NCBI RefSeq assembly: GCF_011050415.1
Contig: NZ_DRFS01000015.1
Coordinates: 1 to 64,000 of the forward strand
Length of the DNA: 64,000 bases
Origin: Halomonas sp.
Lineage (GTDB): Bacteria > Pseudomonadota > Gammaproteobacteria > Pseudomonadales > Halomonadaceae
Reading direction: 5' to 3'
Made by a program: the position numbers and the translations under genes. The notes below the pieces were generated by a model, which was given only the letters and a program-made list of their open reading frames with translations, made no database searches and was not told where the DNA came from. How positions within the stretch are numbered: the first letter of the stretch is position 1; the number at the start of each line of letters is the position of its first letter. Below, piece by piece: positions 41,088-50,661 of the stretch.

Positions 41088-42551
41088 GTGCTGTCATTTG
41101 AACATCTCTATGCCACTTTGCCAGAACCCCTTTGGGTCGCCACCCAAGCAACGCCGGTGGCCCAGCCTGAGCTGATTGCCTTTAATGCCCCGCTTGCTGA
41201 ACAGCTGGGCGCTAAAGAGATACCTGACTCAGCAACGCTGGCCGAATGGTTTAGCGGTAATCAGCTTATGCCAGGCGCCAAGCCCGGCGCACTCGGTTAC
41301 GCAGGGCATCAGTTCGGCAACTTTGTGCCACAGTTGGGCGATGGTCGCGCATTGCTGCTGGGTGAAGTGATCGATCAGCACGGTATTCGCCGCGATGTGC
41401 AGCTAAAAGGCAGCGGCCGCACGCCGTTTTCCCGCGGCGGTGATGGCCGCTCGCCCTTAGGCCCGGTGTTACGGGAATATCTGGTCAGCGAGTTTATGGC
41501 TGCAATGGGCATTCCCACCACTCGTGCGTTGGCAGCGGTGACCAGCGGGGAACGGGTAGTGCGGCAAATGTCTGAACCTGGCGCGGTATTTACTCGGGTG
41601 GCCAGCAGTCATATTCGCGTGGGCACCTTTCAATTCGCTGCCACGCGCCGAGATGAAGTACTGTTAAAAGCGCTGGCGGATCATGTGATTGCCCGCCACT
41701 ACCCGGAGGCTGCCAACGCTGAAGACCCCTATTTGGCACTACTTGAGGCAGTGGTGGCCCGCCAAGCCGAACTCATTGCACGCTGGATAAGCATCGGCTT
41801 CATTCATGGCGTGATGAATACCGATAACTGCAGCATCGCGGGGGAAACCATTGATTACGGCCCCTGTGCCTTCATGGAGCAGTTTGATCCTCAGAAGGTA
41901 TATAGCTCCATCGACCAAGGCCGCCGTTATGCGTTTGCCAACCAGCCCGCCATTGCCCAGTGGAATGTCGCCCGTTTTGCTGAAACGCTACTGCCATTGA
42001 TGCGTGAAGAGGGCGAGGCGGTGGTAGAGCAGGCCACCAATGCCATTCGCCACTTCGATACGCTTTTCAGCGCTGAACGGCGCCGCCTGAATGCAGATAA
42101 GCTCGGCCTTGCTGCTAAAAGCGACCAAGCTGAAACCCTGATGGAAGGCCTTGAAAGCCAGATGCATCAGGGCCGCATGGATATGACCGCTACCTTTGAC
42201 GCGCTCACCCAATATGTTTCCTCACAAAGTGATGAGAAGCGCGAGGCGCTGCTGGCGCTGACGACGCAACCCAATGAGCTAACAACGTGGCTGGATACTT
42301 GGCAGGTGGCGCAGGTTGCCAGCCAAGACAGTGAGCGTTTTGCTAGCATGCGGCGTGCAAACCCGGTAATCATCCCCCGCAACCACCGCGTTCAAGAAGT
42401 CATTGATGCCGCTTATGAAGGTGATTTTGTGCCTTTTCATACCCTGCTAGCGGTCGTTACCAAGCCGTTTGATGAGTCCTCAGAGGCACGCCGTCTAGCG
42501 GCGCCCGCTACGGACAACGAACAGGTGCTGCGAACATTCTGCGGCACCTGA
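41088..42551 (+). CDS. selO: Protein adenylyltransferase SelO (YdiU)
   Basis: 487 aa from the GTG at 41088 with GGAG six bases upstream; a TTG at 41064 lacks a ribosome site. SelO is a pseudokinase-fold enzyme that transfers AMP from ATP onto Ser/Thr/Tyr of proteins, linked to oxidative stress. Family blocks are plain: YAGHQFGNFVPQLGDGRALLLGE, QLKGSGRTPFSRGGDGR, and GFIHGVMNTDNCSIAGETIDYGPCAFM, where the inverted ATP site holds its Asp and Asn metal ligands. The bacterial protein lacks selenocysteine. dinB follows 44 bases later but has its own SOS box. Confidence 0.93.
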   Translation: MLSFEHLYATLPEPLWVATQATPVAQPELIAFNAPLAEQLGAKEIPDSATLAEWFSGNQLMPGAKPGALGYAGHQFGNFVPQLGDGRALLLGEVIDQHGIRRDVQLKGSGRTPFSRGGDGRSPLGPVLREYLVSEFMAAMGIPTTRALAAVTSGERVVRQMSEPGAVFTRVASSHIRVGTFQFAATRRDEVLLKALADHVIARHYPEAANAEDPYLALLEAVVARQAELIARWISIGFIHGVMNTDNCSIAGETIDYGPCAFMEQFDPQKVYSSIDQGRRYAFANQPAIAQWNVARFAETLLPLMREEGEAVVEQATNAIRHFDTLFSAERRRLNADKLGLAAKSDQAETLMEGLESQMHQGRMDMTATFDALTQYVSSQSDEKREALLALTTQPNELTTWLDTWQVAQVASQDSERFASMRRANPVIIPRNHRVQEVIDAAYEGDFVPFHTLLAVVTKPFDESSEARRLAAPATDNEQVLRTFCGT

Positions 42552-42561
42552 TGCTGTGATA

Positions 42562-42581
42562 AACTGTGATTTTTTACAGTT
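42562..42581. promoter_or_regulatory. LexA (SOS) box upstream of dinB
   Basis: AACTGT, eight bases, ACAGTT: a fully symmetric match to the gammaproteobacterial LexA consensus CTGT-N8-ACAG (CTGT 42564-42567, ACAG 42576-42579). It lies 15 bases before the dinB start, so LexA would block transcription there. Confidence 0.88.
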
Positions 42582-42595
42582 AATAAAGGTGGCCA

Positions 42596-43642
42596 GTGCG
42601 CAAGATCATTCACTGCGACTGTGACTGTTTTTACGCCGCAGTGGAGATGCGCGATAACCCCGCACTGCGGGATATTCCCATCGCCATCGGCGGCAGTGTG
42701 GAGCAGCGCGGGGTGGTCGCCACCTGTAACTATCCTGCCCGCGAATTCGGTATTCACTCAGCGATGCCGATGGGTCAGGCGCTCAAGCGCTGCCCGCATC
42801 TCACCGTTATTCGCGGCGATATGGCTAAATATAAAACGGTGGCCCGCCAAGTATTCGCCATTTACCGGGAAATTACCGAGCTGATTGAGCCGCTCTCCCT
42901 GGATGAGGCGTTTTTAGATGTCTCTGAGGTAACGCTGCATCACGGCAGTGCCACGTTAATGGCCGAAGCGATTCGCGAGCGGGTGAGTCGTGAAGTAGGT
43001 ATTACTGTTTCAGCGGGCGTAGCACCCAATAAATTTCTAGCCAAGATCGCCAGCGACTGGAATAAGCCCAATGGCCTGTGTGTGATCACGCCGGACAAAG
43101 TCGACAGCTTTGTGCAGCAACTGCCGGTGAAGAAGATCCATGGCGTTGGACCCCGCACCGCTGAGAAATTAGCGGGTCTGGATATTCACACCTGCGCCGA
43201 TCTGCGTACTCGCTCGCTAACCGAACTGGTTGAGCACTTTGGCCGCTTTGGCAAGCGCCTGCATGAGCTCAGTTGGGGAAGGGATGAGCGCCCGGTTAAA
43301 ACCCACCGTGAGCGTAAGTCGATTAGCACCGAGCAGACCTACTCTCAGGATTTGCCCACCCTGGATGCCTGCCGCAGTGAGCTTCCGGCGCTAATTGACG
43401 ATTTGGAGCAGCGCTACGCACGCCTTGACCCACCCCTGGCGGTGCGCGGTCTAATCGTAAAAGTGAAGTTTAATGACTTCACCCAAACCACCGTCGAACA
43501 CGCCGACCCAGCACCTAACCTTGAGCAGTTTGAAACGTTGCTTAACGTTGGCTGGGCCAGGGGTGAACGCCCCGTGCGCTTGCTTGGCGTAGGGTACCGG
43601 CTGGCAGAGAATGCACAGGAGCATCAATTACCGCTATTTTAA
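42596..43642 (+). CDS. dinB: DNA polymerase IV (Y family)
   Basis: 348 aa starting at a GTG with AAAGGTGG upstream. Error-prone translesion polymerase. Metal-binding residues are seen in IHCDCDCFYAAVEM and SLDEAFLDVS. The steric-gate region FYAAVE is kept, as are the thumb helix-hairpin-helix (VKKIHGVGPRTAEKLAGL) and little-finger region (RKSISTEQTYSQD). A perfect LexA box ahead of it predicts SOS induction. The C-terminal end QLPLF is a clear beta-clamp binding motif. A complete and ordinary DinB. Confidence 0.94.
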   Translation: MRKIIHCDCDCFYAAVEMRDNPALRDIPIAIGGSVEQRGVVATCNYPAREFGIHSAMPMGQALKRCPHLTVIRGDMAKYKTVARQVFAIYREITELIEPLSLDEAFLDVSEVTLHHGSATLMAEAIRERVSREVGITVSAGVAPNKFLAKIASDWNKPNGLCVITPDKVDSFVQQLPVKKIHGVGPRTAEKLAGLDIHTCADLRTRSLTELVEHFGRFGKRLHELSWGRDERPVKTHRERKSISTEQTYSQDLPTLDACRSELPALIDDLEQRYARLDPPLAVRGLIVKVKFNDFTQTTVEHADPAPNLEQFETLLNVGWARGERPVRLLGVGYRLAENAQEHQLPLF

Positions 43643-43750
43643 TTAGCCTGTTAACCCTTTGCCTGATTGACCCCGTACCGGGAGCGCGCTAAAACAGACG
43701 TATGATAGTTTGAGTTATTCATTTACCGATTGGTCACCCATGAGCCCGCT

Positions 43751-44578
43751 ATGTCTGCCGATGCCGCTTCACGCCCCCGTTTAGTATTTGCCCACGCCAA
43801 TGGTTTTCCAGGGTTAAGCTATCGCAGCCTGCTGGATCCATTGGCAGAGATGTTTGACCTCCACCCTCTGGATCGCTTGGGTCATCACCCGGATTACCCC
43901 GTCAATCACAACTGGGGCAACTTAGTGGACGAGCTGCTGAGCTACCTCCCCGAAAGCGATAAGCCGTTGTTGGGTGTTGGGCATTCGTTGGGCGGCACGC
44001 TCATGGCTATGGCCGCCGATAAGCAGCCAGAGCGCTTCTGCGGGGTGATTATGCTGGATCCCCCACTGATGCTGGGGTCTGATGCCTGGGCGATGAAAGC
44101 CGCAAAGCGGTTTGGTTTTATTGATCGGGTAACCCCTGCAGGCAAAACCTTGGGGCGGCGAAGTGTATGGCCGAGCCGCGAGGTGATGGCAAGCTCGCTG
44201 GGATGCCGGGGGCTGTTTCGGCGCTTTACCCCAGAGGCGCTCAACGACTACATTGAAGCAGGAACGCGTTTGTTAGATGACGGCAGTGCCGAGCTCACCT
44301 TTGACCCACGCATTGAGGTGGAGATTTTCCGTCACCTGCCCGATCACCTTTCGCGCCTGCCGAAACGTTTGGGTGTGCCGCTTGAATTAGTGGCGGGTAA
44401 AGAGTCGCACCTGCTGACGGCTTCACGCATCAAACGCTTGAAGCGAAAGGGCCTATCGGTTAGCGAAGTTCCTGGTACGCACATGTTTCCCATGGAACAC
44501 CCGGATGAGACGCGTGCCGCGATTTTGGCTGCCTGGCAGCGCTTGGCGAGCGCCAGCAGACCATCAAACACAGCGTAA
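43751..44578 (+). CDS. Alpha/beta hydrolase
   Basis: 275 aa from the ATG at 43751; a TTG at 43730 is also in frame. Serine hydrolase features: VFAHANGFPG for the oxyanion loop, GVGHSLGGTLMAM for the nucleophile elbow, and a late PGTHMFPMEHPD with the catalytic His. The FAHANGFPGLSYR form is common to a proteobacterial group with no assigned substrate that I know of. A thiamine-binding-like gene follows ten bases on and is probably co-transcribed. Confidence 0.85.
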   Translation: MSADAASRPRLVFAHANGFPGLSYRSLLDPLAEMFDLHPLDRLGHHPDYPVNHNWGNLVDELLSYLPESDKPLLGVGHSLGGTLMAMAADKQPERFCGVIMLDPPLMLGSDAWAMKAAKRFGFIDRVTPAGKTLGRRSVWPSREVMASSLGCRGLFRRFTPEALNDYIEAGTRLLDDGSAELTFDPRIEVEIFRHLPDHLSRLPKRLGVPLELVAGKESHLLTASRIKRLKRKGLSVSEVPGTHMFPMEHPDETRAAILAAWQRLASASRPSNTA

Positions 44579-44587
44579 GGAGGCGTT

Positions 44588-44836
44588 ATGTATCTTTCCG
44601 TACAGCTTAGCTACTACCCACTGGCCGATGATTTTAAGCCGGTGGTCAAAGAGGTGGTAAAGCGCCTTGAGGCAACAGGGCTAGAAGTACACCCGAATCG
44701 AATGAGTACCCAGGTATTTGGCGAATTCGATGCTGTGATGGCAGCGTTAAGCGAGGTCATGAAGTGGTCGTTCGAGACCCATGGCAAAGCAGTGTTTACC
44801 GCTAATTTTATTGAAGGTGATCGTCGGCCTCGTTAA
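44588..44836 (+). CDS. Small thiamine-binding-like protein (MTH1187/YkoF type)
   Basis: 82 aa with a strong AAGGAGG site. A ferredoxin-like beta-alpha-beta fold is suggested by alternating strands (MYLSVQLSYYPL, LEVHPNRMSTQVFG, VFTANFI) and two helices. The family binds thiamine or pyrimidine precursors in YkoF or is of unknown role in MTH1187. Assignment is by overall pattern, so confidence is moderate. Followed by a hairpin that mainly serves the gene on the other strand. Confidence 0.6.
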   Translation: MYLSVQLSYYPLADDFKPVVKEVVKRLEATGLEVHPNRMSTQVFGEFDAVMAALSEVMKWSFETHGKAVFTANFIEGDRRPR

Positions 44837-44842
44837 ACAAAA

Positions 44843-44862
44843 CGCCGCCCGATTGGGCGGCG
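44843..44862 (-). terminator. Terminator of gabT
   Basis: An 8-bp perfect stem CGCCGCCC/GGGCGGCG with a GATT loop is followed on the minus strand by TTTTGTTT. It lies 25 bases past the gabT stop and can also block the convergent hydrolase/thiamine-binding transcript. Confidence 0.75.
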
Positions 44863-44887
44863 CGAGTTCTTGCACGAATGCCGCTTA

Positions 44888-46165
44888 TTAAATAAGCGAT
44901 TCCAAGCAGGACTCAATAATATCCAGCCCTTCATTGAGCACGTCATCTTGAATAGTGACAGGCATCAAGAAACGGATGGTGTTGCCGTACATGCCACAGG
45001 AAAGCAGGATTAAGCCCTCTTCGCGGGCTTTCTTACACAGCGCAGCTGCTAGTTCGGCGTTAGGCTCGCGGTCTGTTTTATTTGAGACAAGCTCAAATGC
45101 GGCCATGGAGCCCATATTGCGCACGTGGTCGATGCATTCAAATTTCTCTGCCCACTCATTGAAGCGCTTCGACAGCTTGTCGCCCAGCGCTTGGCTCTTC
45201 TCCAGAATGTTCTCTTCTTCGAATACTTCCATCACGGCCAGCGCTGCGGCACAGGCGGTGGGGCTGCCGGTGTAGGTGCCACCTAGTGAGTTAGGCCCAG
45301 AGGCATCCATCACCTTGTCGGTACCGACGATCGCGGAGATTGGCATGCCATCAGCCATACTTTTGGCCATGGTCATAATGTCCGGCTCGACACCGCTATG
45401 CTCGATGGCAAACATTTTGCCGGTGCGGCCAAAGCCAGACTGTACTTCGTCGATGATCATCAGCATGCCGTGCTCATCGCAAATCTCACGGATTTTGGTC
45501 AGAAAGCTTTTCGATGCTGGGTAGAAGCCGCCTTCGCCGAGTACCGGCTCAAGCACGATCGCCGCGGTATCTTTGGGGTTGGCATCGGTTTTTAGCGTCA
45601 TCTTCAGGCCACGAATGGCTTCGTCTTCGCTAACGCCGTGGTATGGCACCGGGTAGGGCGCGCGGAAGACGGTGCCCGGCATGGGGCCGAAATCGCTCTG
45701 GTAAGGAGCTACCTTGCCGTTCATCGCCATCGTAAAAAAGGTACGGCCATGGTAGCCGCCATCAAAACAGATAACGTTGGAACGGCCGGTGGCCGCCCGG
45801 GCGATCTTAACGGCGTTTTCCAGTGCTTCAGCACCGGAGTTAGCCAGCATCACTTTGGCGTGGCCACGTACAGGTACGATCTGGCTTAGCTTTTCGGCGA
45901 CTTTTACATAGCCTTCATAAGGCATGACGGTTTGGCAGGTGTGCATCAGTTTGTCGAGCTGGGCTTTTACCGCAGCGACCACTTTGGGATGGCGATGTCC
46001 CACATTCAGTACGCCAATGCCACCCGCGAAATCGATAAAGCGGTTGCCATCTGCGTCCCAGATTTCAGCGTTTTCAGCACGCTCGGCGAACGCTGTCGCC
46101 GGGCTGGCAGCACCAGCAGCGACGTATTTGTGTTTCAGCTCGTTCAGTTCGGCATTGCTGCTCAT
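44888..46165 (-). CDS. gabT: 4-aminobutyrate (or 5-aminovalerate) aminotransferase
   Basis: 425 aa class III PLP aminotransferase, the size of GabT. It carries the family blocks FAGGIGVLNVGHRHPKV, ANSGAEALENAVKIAR, CFDGGYHGRTFFTMAM, IIDEVQSGFGRTGK, and the PLP lysine in MAKSMADGMPISA. It turns GABA into succinate semialdehyde or 5-aminovalerate into glutarate semialdehyde with 2-oxoglutarate as acceptor. No gabD is adjacent. The glutarate genes 3 kb away make 5-aminovalerate a plausible substrate. It has AGGAAG upstream and a terminator after the stop. Confidence 0.88.
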   Translation of the reverse strand: MSSNAELNELKHKYVAAGAASPATAFAERAENAEIWDADGNRFIDFAGGIGVLNVGHRHPKVVAAVKAQLDKLMHTCQTVMPYEGYVKVAEKLSQIVPVRGHAKVMLANSGAEALENAVKIARAATGRSNVICFDGGYHGRTFFTMAMNGKVAPYQSDFGPMPGTVFRAPYPVPYHGVSEDEAIRGLKMTLKTDANPKDTAAIVLEPVLGEGGFYPASKSFLTKIREICDEHGMLMIIDEVQSGFGRTGKMFAIEHSGVEPDIMTMAKSMADGMPISAIVGTDKVMDASGPNSLGGTYTGSPTACAAALAVMEVFEEENILEKSQALGDKLSKRFNEWAEKFECIDHVRNMGSMAAFELVSNKTDREPNAELAAALCKKAREEGLILLSCGMYGNTIRFLMPVTIQDDVLNEGLDIIESCLESLI

Positions 46166-46221
46166 AGCTTACTTCCTATTGATGAGGGATGATCTTTAAG
46201 CATAGTGCTTAACAGCTTTGA

Positions 46222-47160
46222 TTACATGGATGACGAGGCAATGACAACACGATTACGACCCGCCTGTTTAGCTTGATACATAGCTTTGTCGGCACGATCA
46301 AGTAGTCGCGTGCCGGAGGCTTCAACGTAGCAGGCAACCCCCGATGACAGCGTTACCGTTAATTGATGCTGTGTAAAAGGGGTCTGTGCCACGTTGGCGC
46401 GCACGCGTTCCATCGCTAGCTGAGCTTCTTCAGCGTTAACCCCCGGCATAATGATCAGAAACTCTTCTCCGCCCAGGCGGATGTGCATATCGGTGTCTCG
46501 CAGTGTTCCACTTACTAACGCGGTGGTTTGTTGTAGCACGGTATCACCCGTGCTGTGCCCATAGGTGTCGTTAATCGCTTTGAAATCATCTAGGTCATAA
46601 ATCGCGATACTGAAGGTGCTACCGTATCGCTCGCAGCGTTTAATCTCTTCATCCAAGCGCTGCAAACCCGCACGACGATTGAATAGCTCCGTCAGCTCAT
46701 CATGATGGGCGAGATGATCCAGGCGCTCATTGGCCTGCTCTAAGCGAACTTCCAGCTGTTTGCGCTGAGTGATATCGATAATAAAAGTCACTTTCCGCGA
46801 CTGCCCATCTTCGCCTTCAATACGCGCTGCTTCGGCAATAATGGTGCGAAGTTCGCCATTTTTCGTCAGAACATCCCACTCTTGACGCAGTTCATGGGTT
46901 TCCTTGCCTTCCATGAACTCATCGTGCAAGGCCGAAAGCTGATCACGATGGGCTTCGGGTACTACCAGGGTAAAATGCTGACCCAACACTTCCTCTTCAC
47001 GGTAGCCATAAAACTCGCAGTAGGCTGGATTGACCATCTCAAAGTGACCGGATGGGTTGGTGATACAGATTCCAATAGGGGCCGCTTTGATGACGTTTTC
47101 AGTATTGCGTTTCGAACGATTAAAAAGCTGATAAAGCTGATCGGGGCTAATCTCTTTCAT
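46222..47160 (-). CDS. PAS-GGDEF diguanylate cyclase
   Basis: 312 aa. A PAS domain (about 15-130: NVIKAAPIGICITNPSGHF, then the PAC end RKVTFIIDITQRKQLE) precedes a GGDEF domain whose active-site loop reads GGEEF, the usual active variant. It makes cyclic-di-GMP in response to an unidentified PAS signal. Its ATG overlaps the end of the EAL gene by 14 bases and has AGGAGCGG upstream, so the opposed enzymes are made from one transcript. Confidence 0.92.
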   Translation of the reverse strand: MKEISPDQLYQLFNRSKRNTENVIKAAPIGICITNPSGHFEMVNPAYCEFYGYREEEVLGQHFTLVVPEAHRDQLSALHDEFMEGKETHELRQEWDVLTKNGELRTIIAEAARIEGEDGQSRKVTFIIDITQRKQLEVRLEQANERLDHLAHHDELTELFNRRAGLQRLDEEIKRCERYGSTFSIAIYDLDDFKAINDTYGHSTGDTVLQQTTALVSGTLRDTDMHIRLGGEEFLIIMPGVNAEEAQLAMERVRANVAQTPFTQHQLTVTLSSGVACYVEASGTRLLDRADKAMYQAKQAGRNRVVIASSSM

Positions 47161-47956
47161 TAACCGCTCCTGAACAACTTTCTACTTCATTTTTTAGTTC
47201 TGCTAGTAGTGGGCTAATATCGGGGCATAAGGAGTTAATTGCAGGCTTCGCAAAATAGAAACCCTGCTGACGAACAATTCCCGCTCGGGCTAACCACAGC
47301 GCTTCGGCACGGGTTTCTACGCCTTCGGCAATCAGTGTCGTATCAAGCTCTTGCGCCAGTAATATAATCGCATTTAACAGCGCTTGACGGCGAAAATCGC
47401 TATCGCAATTCATGACCAACTCTCGGTCGATTTTGAGCTTGTCCGGCGTTAAATCAGTCAGTAAGTCTAGATTGGCATAACCATTGCCAAAGTCGTCAAG
47501 CGCCGTTTTAAAGCCCATGGAGCGGTAAGCGTCAATAATATTGCATAGGTGTTGGCGATCTCGGACGCGTTCTGTTTCGGTGATTTCAAAAATTAGCCGA
47601 TGGGTTGGCCAGCCTACGCGCTTGGAAACTTCTAACGTCGCCTGAATACATGCTTCCGGTTCATACACGGCGTTGGGTAAGAAGTTGATCGAGAGATCAG
47701 TCTGCATATCCAGTGCGCTGGCCATTTCTATCGCTTTCACTCGACACGTTTGGTCAAAGCGATACAGCAAATCATCCGTGACTTGTGAAATAACACTCCA
47801 CGCGGATTCCCCATGTATACCACGCACCAAGGCTTCGTAAGCGACGATTTGCGCCAGTGACAGATCCACAATGGGCTGAAAAGCCATGGTGAATTCAAAA
47901 GGCAGTTCGCCTTCACAGCGTTTACAGCTGCTATTAACGCGTGCGCACTGGCTCAT
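47147..47956 (-). CDS. EAL-domain cyclic-di-GMP phosphodiesterase
   Basis: 269 aa, a stand-alone EAL domain with little else. The motif appears as AYEALVRG; metal and catalytic positions later on include NFLPNAVYEP, FEITETERV and DDFGNGYANL, followed by KIDRELV. All the residues needed for hydrolysis of cyclic-di-GMP seem to be there. It is first of the two-gene unit with the PAS-GGDEF cyclase. Two direct repeats lie in the region upstream. Confidence 0.92.
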   Translation of the reverse strand: MSQCARVNSSCKRCEGELPFEFTMAFQPIVDLSLAQIVAYEALVRGIHGESAWSVISQVTDDLLYRFDQTCRVKAIEMASALDMQTDLSINFLPNAVYEPEACIQATLEVSKRVGWPTHRLIFEITETERVRDRQHLCNIIDAYRSMGFKTALDDFGNGYANLDLLTDLTPDKLKIDRELVMNCDSDFRRQALLNAIILLAQELDTTLIAEGVETRAEALWLARAGIVRQQGFYFAKPAINSLCPDISPLLAELKNEVESCSGAVNERD

Positions 47957-48035
47957 TACTGCTCCTGATGGTTTATATAGTGGCTGGGGCCGCTAAAGCT
48001 AAGTTCTAAAAGGGTAGTCTAAGCGCCACCTTAGT

Positions 48036-48060
48036 ACGTTGTGATAGCACGTTGTGACAG
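48036..48060. repeat. Direct repeats upstream of the EAL-GGDEF pair
   Basis: ACGTTGTGATAG (48036-48047) and ACGTTGTGACAG (48049-48060) differ at one base and are spaced by 13 bases start to start. They could be a tandem activator site. The surrounding 268-bp gap is AT-rich and otherwise has only the CoA-transferase terminator. Confidence 0.35.
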
Positions 48061-48171
48061 TAAATTTTAATGCTTATTTTAAATTTTAACATAGCTTGCG
48101 TATAATTTTTGTATAGTATTTTTGTCTCTATCGCCTATTCATACTTAACGCTTATATAAGTAAAGGTTCAT

Positions 48172-48195
48172 AAAAAAAGCGCCGAATAAGGCGCT
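48172..48195 (-). terminator. Terminator of the CoA-transferase gene
   Basis: Stem AGCGCC/GGCGCT (48178-48183 with 48190-48195), six-base loop. On the minus strand it is followed by a run of seven T residues. It lies 31 bases past the stop of the glutarate-type CoA-transferase. Confidence 0.8.
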
Positions 48196-48225
48196 AAAAG
48201 GGGAAGGGGTACAGCTTTGTCGCGG

Positions 48226-49455
48226 TTAAATAATGCCTGCTTCACGAAGCGCTGCACGCTGCTCGGGCGTGATGCCTAGTTCTTCCAACACGGTTTCAGT
48301 GTGTTGGCCCAAATGGGGCGGGGCGGTAGAAGCGCTCATCTGGGCGCCGTTAAACCGAATCGGATTGGCCACCAGGTCTACATGGCCCGCTTGGTCATGA
48401 GGCAAGGTCTGCTTGAGCCCTCGGGCTTTTACATGGGGGTCATCGAATACCCGGTCTAGCGTGTTGATCGGTCCACAGGGCACGCCAACAGCTTCAAAGG
48501 CGGCCAGCCATTCATCGGTACTGCGCTGCGCCAGCGCTGCTTCCAGCTGTGGCACCAGCAGCGCGCGGTTATTTACCCGGGCGCCGTTGGTGGCAAAGCG
48601 GGGGTCTTCAGCCAGCGTTGGTAAGGAGAGCACTGTGCAAAAACGCTTGAACTGCTCGTCGTTGCCGACGGCCATAATCATATGACCATCTTGAGTGGCA
48701 AATGCCTGGTAAGGCACGATGTTGGGATGAGCGTTACCCAACCGCTGGGGCACATTGCCTGAGGTCAGGTAGTTGAGCGCCTGATTGGCGAGCACACCTA
48801 CCTGCACATCCATTAACGCCATATCAATATGACAGCCCTCGCCGCTATCCCTACGCTGATAAAGCGCTGCCAGCACTGCATTGGCGGCATATAGCCCAGT
48901 GAAAATATCGGTAAACGCAACGCCGCTCTTTACCGGGCCTCCGCCGGGCTCACTATCGGGCTTGCCGGTTAGGCTCATGATCCCGCCCATGGCCTGGATC
49001 ATAAAGTCGTAACCCGCCCGGTGAGCGTAAGGGCTCTCCTGACCAAAGCCGGTGATTGAGCAGTAGATCAGCCCGGGATTCAGCGCCTTCAGACTGGCGT
49101 AATCCAGGCCGTAACGTTTCAGACCACCCACTTTAAAGTTTTCTATCAGCACGTCTGACTGAGCAACTAACTGCTTAATCACTGCCTGACCTTCGGGCTT
49201 GGCCATATCGACGGTCACCGAGCGTTTGCCTCGGTTAGCGCATAGGTAGTACGCCGACTCTTCAGTGCCTGCTAGCCAGGGAGGTCCCCAGTGGCGAGTA
49301 TCGTCGCCGCTGCCGGGACGCTCTACCTTGATGACATCCGCCCCCATATCCGCGAGCATCTGTCCGCACCATGGCCCGGCCAGTACTCTAGAAATGTCGA
49401 GTACTTTAATACCGGCCAGCGGTTTGGTTGGCTCACTCAACAGGGATTTGCTCAT
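48226..49455 (-). CDS. Class III CoA-transferase (CaiB/BaiF family), probably glutarate-specific
   Basis: 409 aa. Class III CoA-transferases move CoA between carboxylic acids through an aspartyl intermediate. The start GIKVLDISRVLAGPWCGQMLADMGADVIKVE and the mid-protein segment with the catalytic Asp (HIDMALMDVQVG) are textbook. Immediately upstream in the same operon lies glutaryl-CoA dehydrogenase, which makes succinyl-CoA:glutarate CoA-transferase (SUGCT-like) the best guess. AAGGAAG precedes the start, and a good terminator follows the stop. Confidence 0.88.
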   Translation of the reverse strand: MSKSLLSEPTKPLAGIKVLDISRVLAGPWCGQMLADMGADVIKVERPGSGDDTRHWGPPWLAGTEESAYYLCANRGKRSVTVDMAKPEGQAVIKQLVAQSDVLIENFKVGGLKRYGLDYASLKALNPGLIYCSITGFGQESPYAHRAGYDFMIQAMGGIMSLTGKPDSEPGGGPVKSGVAFTDIFTGLYAANAVLAALYQRRDSGEGCHIDMALMDVQVGVLANQALNYLTSGNVPQRLGNAHPNIVPYQAFATQDGHMIMAVGNDEQFKRFCTVLSLPTLAEDPRFATNGARVNNRALLVPQLEAALAQRSTDEWLAAFEAVGVPCGPINTLDRVFDDPHVKARGLKQTLPHDQAGHVDLVANPIRFNGAQMSASTAPPHLGQHTETVLEELGITPEQRAALREAGII

Positions 49456-49482
49456 AAAGGCTGCTTCCTTGGCTGATGACGT

Positions 49483-50661
49483 TTAAAAGAACGACTGAAT
49501 ACCTGTCTGTGCGCGGCCCAGAATCAGAGCGTGTACATCGTGGGTACCTTCGTAGGTATTCACCGACTCAAGATTAACCATATGGCGAATAACGCCGTAC
49601 TCGTCGGAAACGCCGTTACCGCCATGCATATCGCGAGACTGGCGGGCGATATCCAGCGCTTTGCCACAGTTGTTGCGCTTGATCAACGAGACCATTTCCG
49701 GTGCCCAGTTGCCGCTATCCATTAGGCGACCTACCTGCAGCGCTGCCTGCAAGCCCAGGGTGATTTCTGTCTGCATATCGGCAAGTTTTTTCTGGATCAA
49801 CTGATTGGCAGCCAGCGGGCGGCCAAACTGCTTGCGGTCCAAGGTGTATTGACGTGCCGCGTGCCAGCAGAACTCAGCGGTGCCCATCACGCCCCAGGCG
49901 ATGCCGTAGCGCGCTTTGTTAAGGCAGCCGAACGGGCCTTTAAGACCGCTGACATTGGGCAGCAGGTTCTCTTCCGGAACGAAAGCGTTATCCAACACAA
50001 TCTCGCCGGTAATCGAGGCGCGCAGCGAGACCTTGCCTTCGATTTTAGGCGTGGTGAAACCTTCCGTGCCGCGCTCAACAATAAAGCCTTTAATCTGGTT
50101 GTCGTGGGCAGCTGACTTTGCCCACACTACCGCGATATCGGCAATCGGGCTGTTGGTAATCCACATTTTGGCACCGGTCAGGCGATAGCCACCGTCGACT
50201 TTCTCGGCGCGGGTAATCATGCCGCCTGGATCAGAGCCGTGATCGGGTTCGGTCAAACCGAAGCAGCCAATCATTTCGCCGCTAGCAAGCTTCGGCAGAA
50301 ATTTTTGCTTTTGCTCTTCTGAGCCGTAGGTCTCAATCGGGTACATCACCAGCGATGACTGTACGCTCATGGCGGAACGGTAGCCGGAATCCACGCGCTC
50401 TACTTCACGGGCAATCAGGCCGTAGGCCACGTGATTAACGCCTGCGCCGCCGTACTCAGGGGAAACGGTCGCGCCGAGCAGGCCAAGTTCGCCCATTTCG
50501 CTCATGATCTCGCGGTCAAAGCGCTCTTCACGGAAAGCAGTTAGTACGCGGGGTTGTAAGTTTTCCTGGCAATAATCGTAGGCGGCATCGCGAATCTGGC
50601 GCTCTTCATCGGTGAGCTGTTGTTCCAGAAGTAGCGGGTCGTCCCAGTTAAAATGTGTCAT
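49483..50661 (-). CDS. gcdH: Glutaryl-CoA dehydrogenase
   Basis: 392 aa from the ATG at 50661 (GAGGAA upstream); family members are close to 395. An FAD acyl-CoA dehydrogenase that also decarboxylates glutaryl-CoA to crotonyl-CoA. GcdH-type blocks are evident: [45 protein letters not shown], and the region with the catalytic glutamate [16 protein letters not shown]. Arg in the first block is the glutaryl-carboxylate ligand in the family. With the CoA-transferase and GntR regulator it forms a glutarate breakdown module. Confidence 0.93.
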   Translation of the reverse strand: MTHFNWDDPLLLEQQLTDEERQIRDAAYDYCQENLQPRVLTAFREERFDREIMSEMGELGLLGATVSPEYGGAGVNHVAYGLIAREVERVDSGYRSAMSVQSSLVMYPIETYGSEEQKQKFLPKLASGEMIGCFGLTEPDHGSDPGGMITRAEKVDGGYRLTGAKMWITNSPIADIAVVWAKSAAHDNQIKGFIVERGTEGFTTPKIEGKVSLRASITGEIVLDNAFVPEENLLPNVSGLKGPFGCLNKARYGIAWGVMGTAEFCWHAARQYTLDRKQFGRPLAANQLIQKKLADMQTEITLGLQAALQVGRLMDSGNWAPEMVSLIKRNNCGKALDIARQSRDMHGGNGVSDEYGVIRHMVNLESVNTYEGTHDVHALILGRAQTGIQSFF

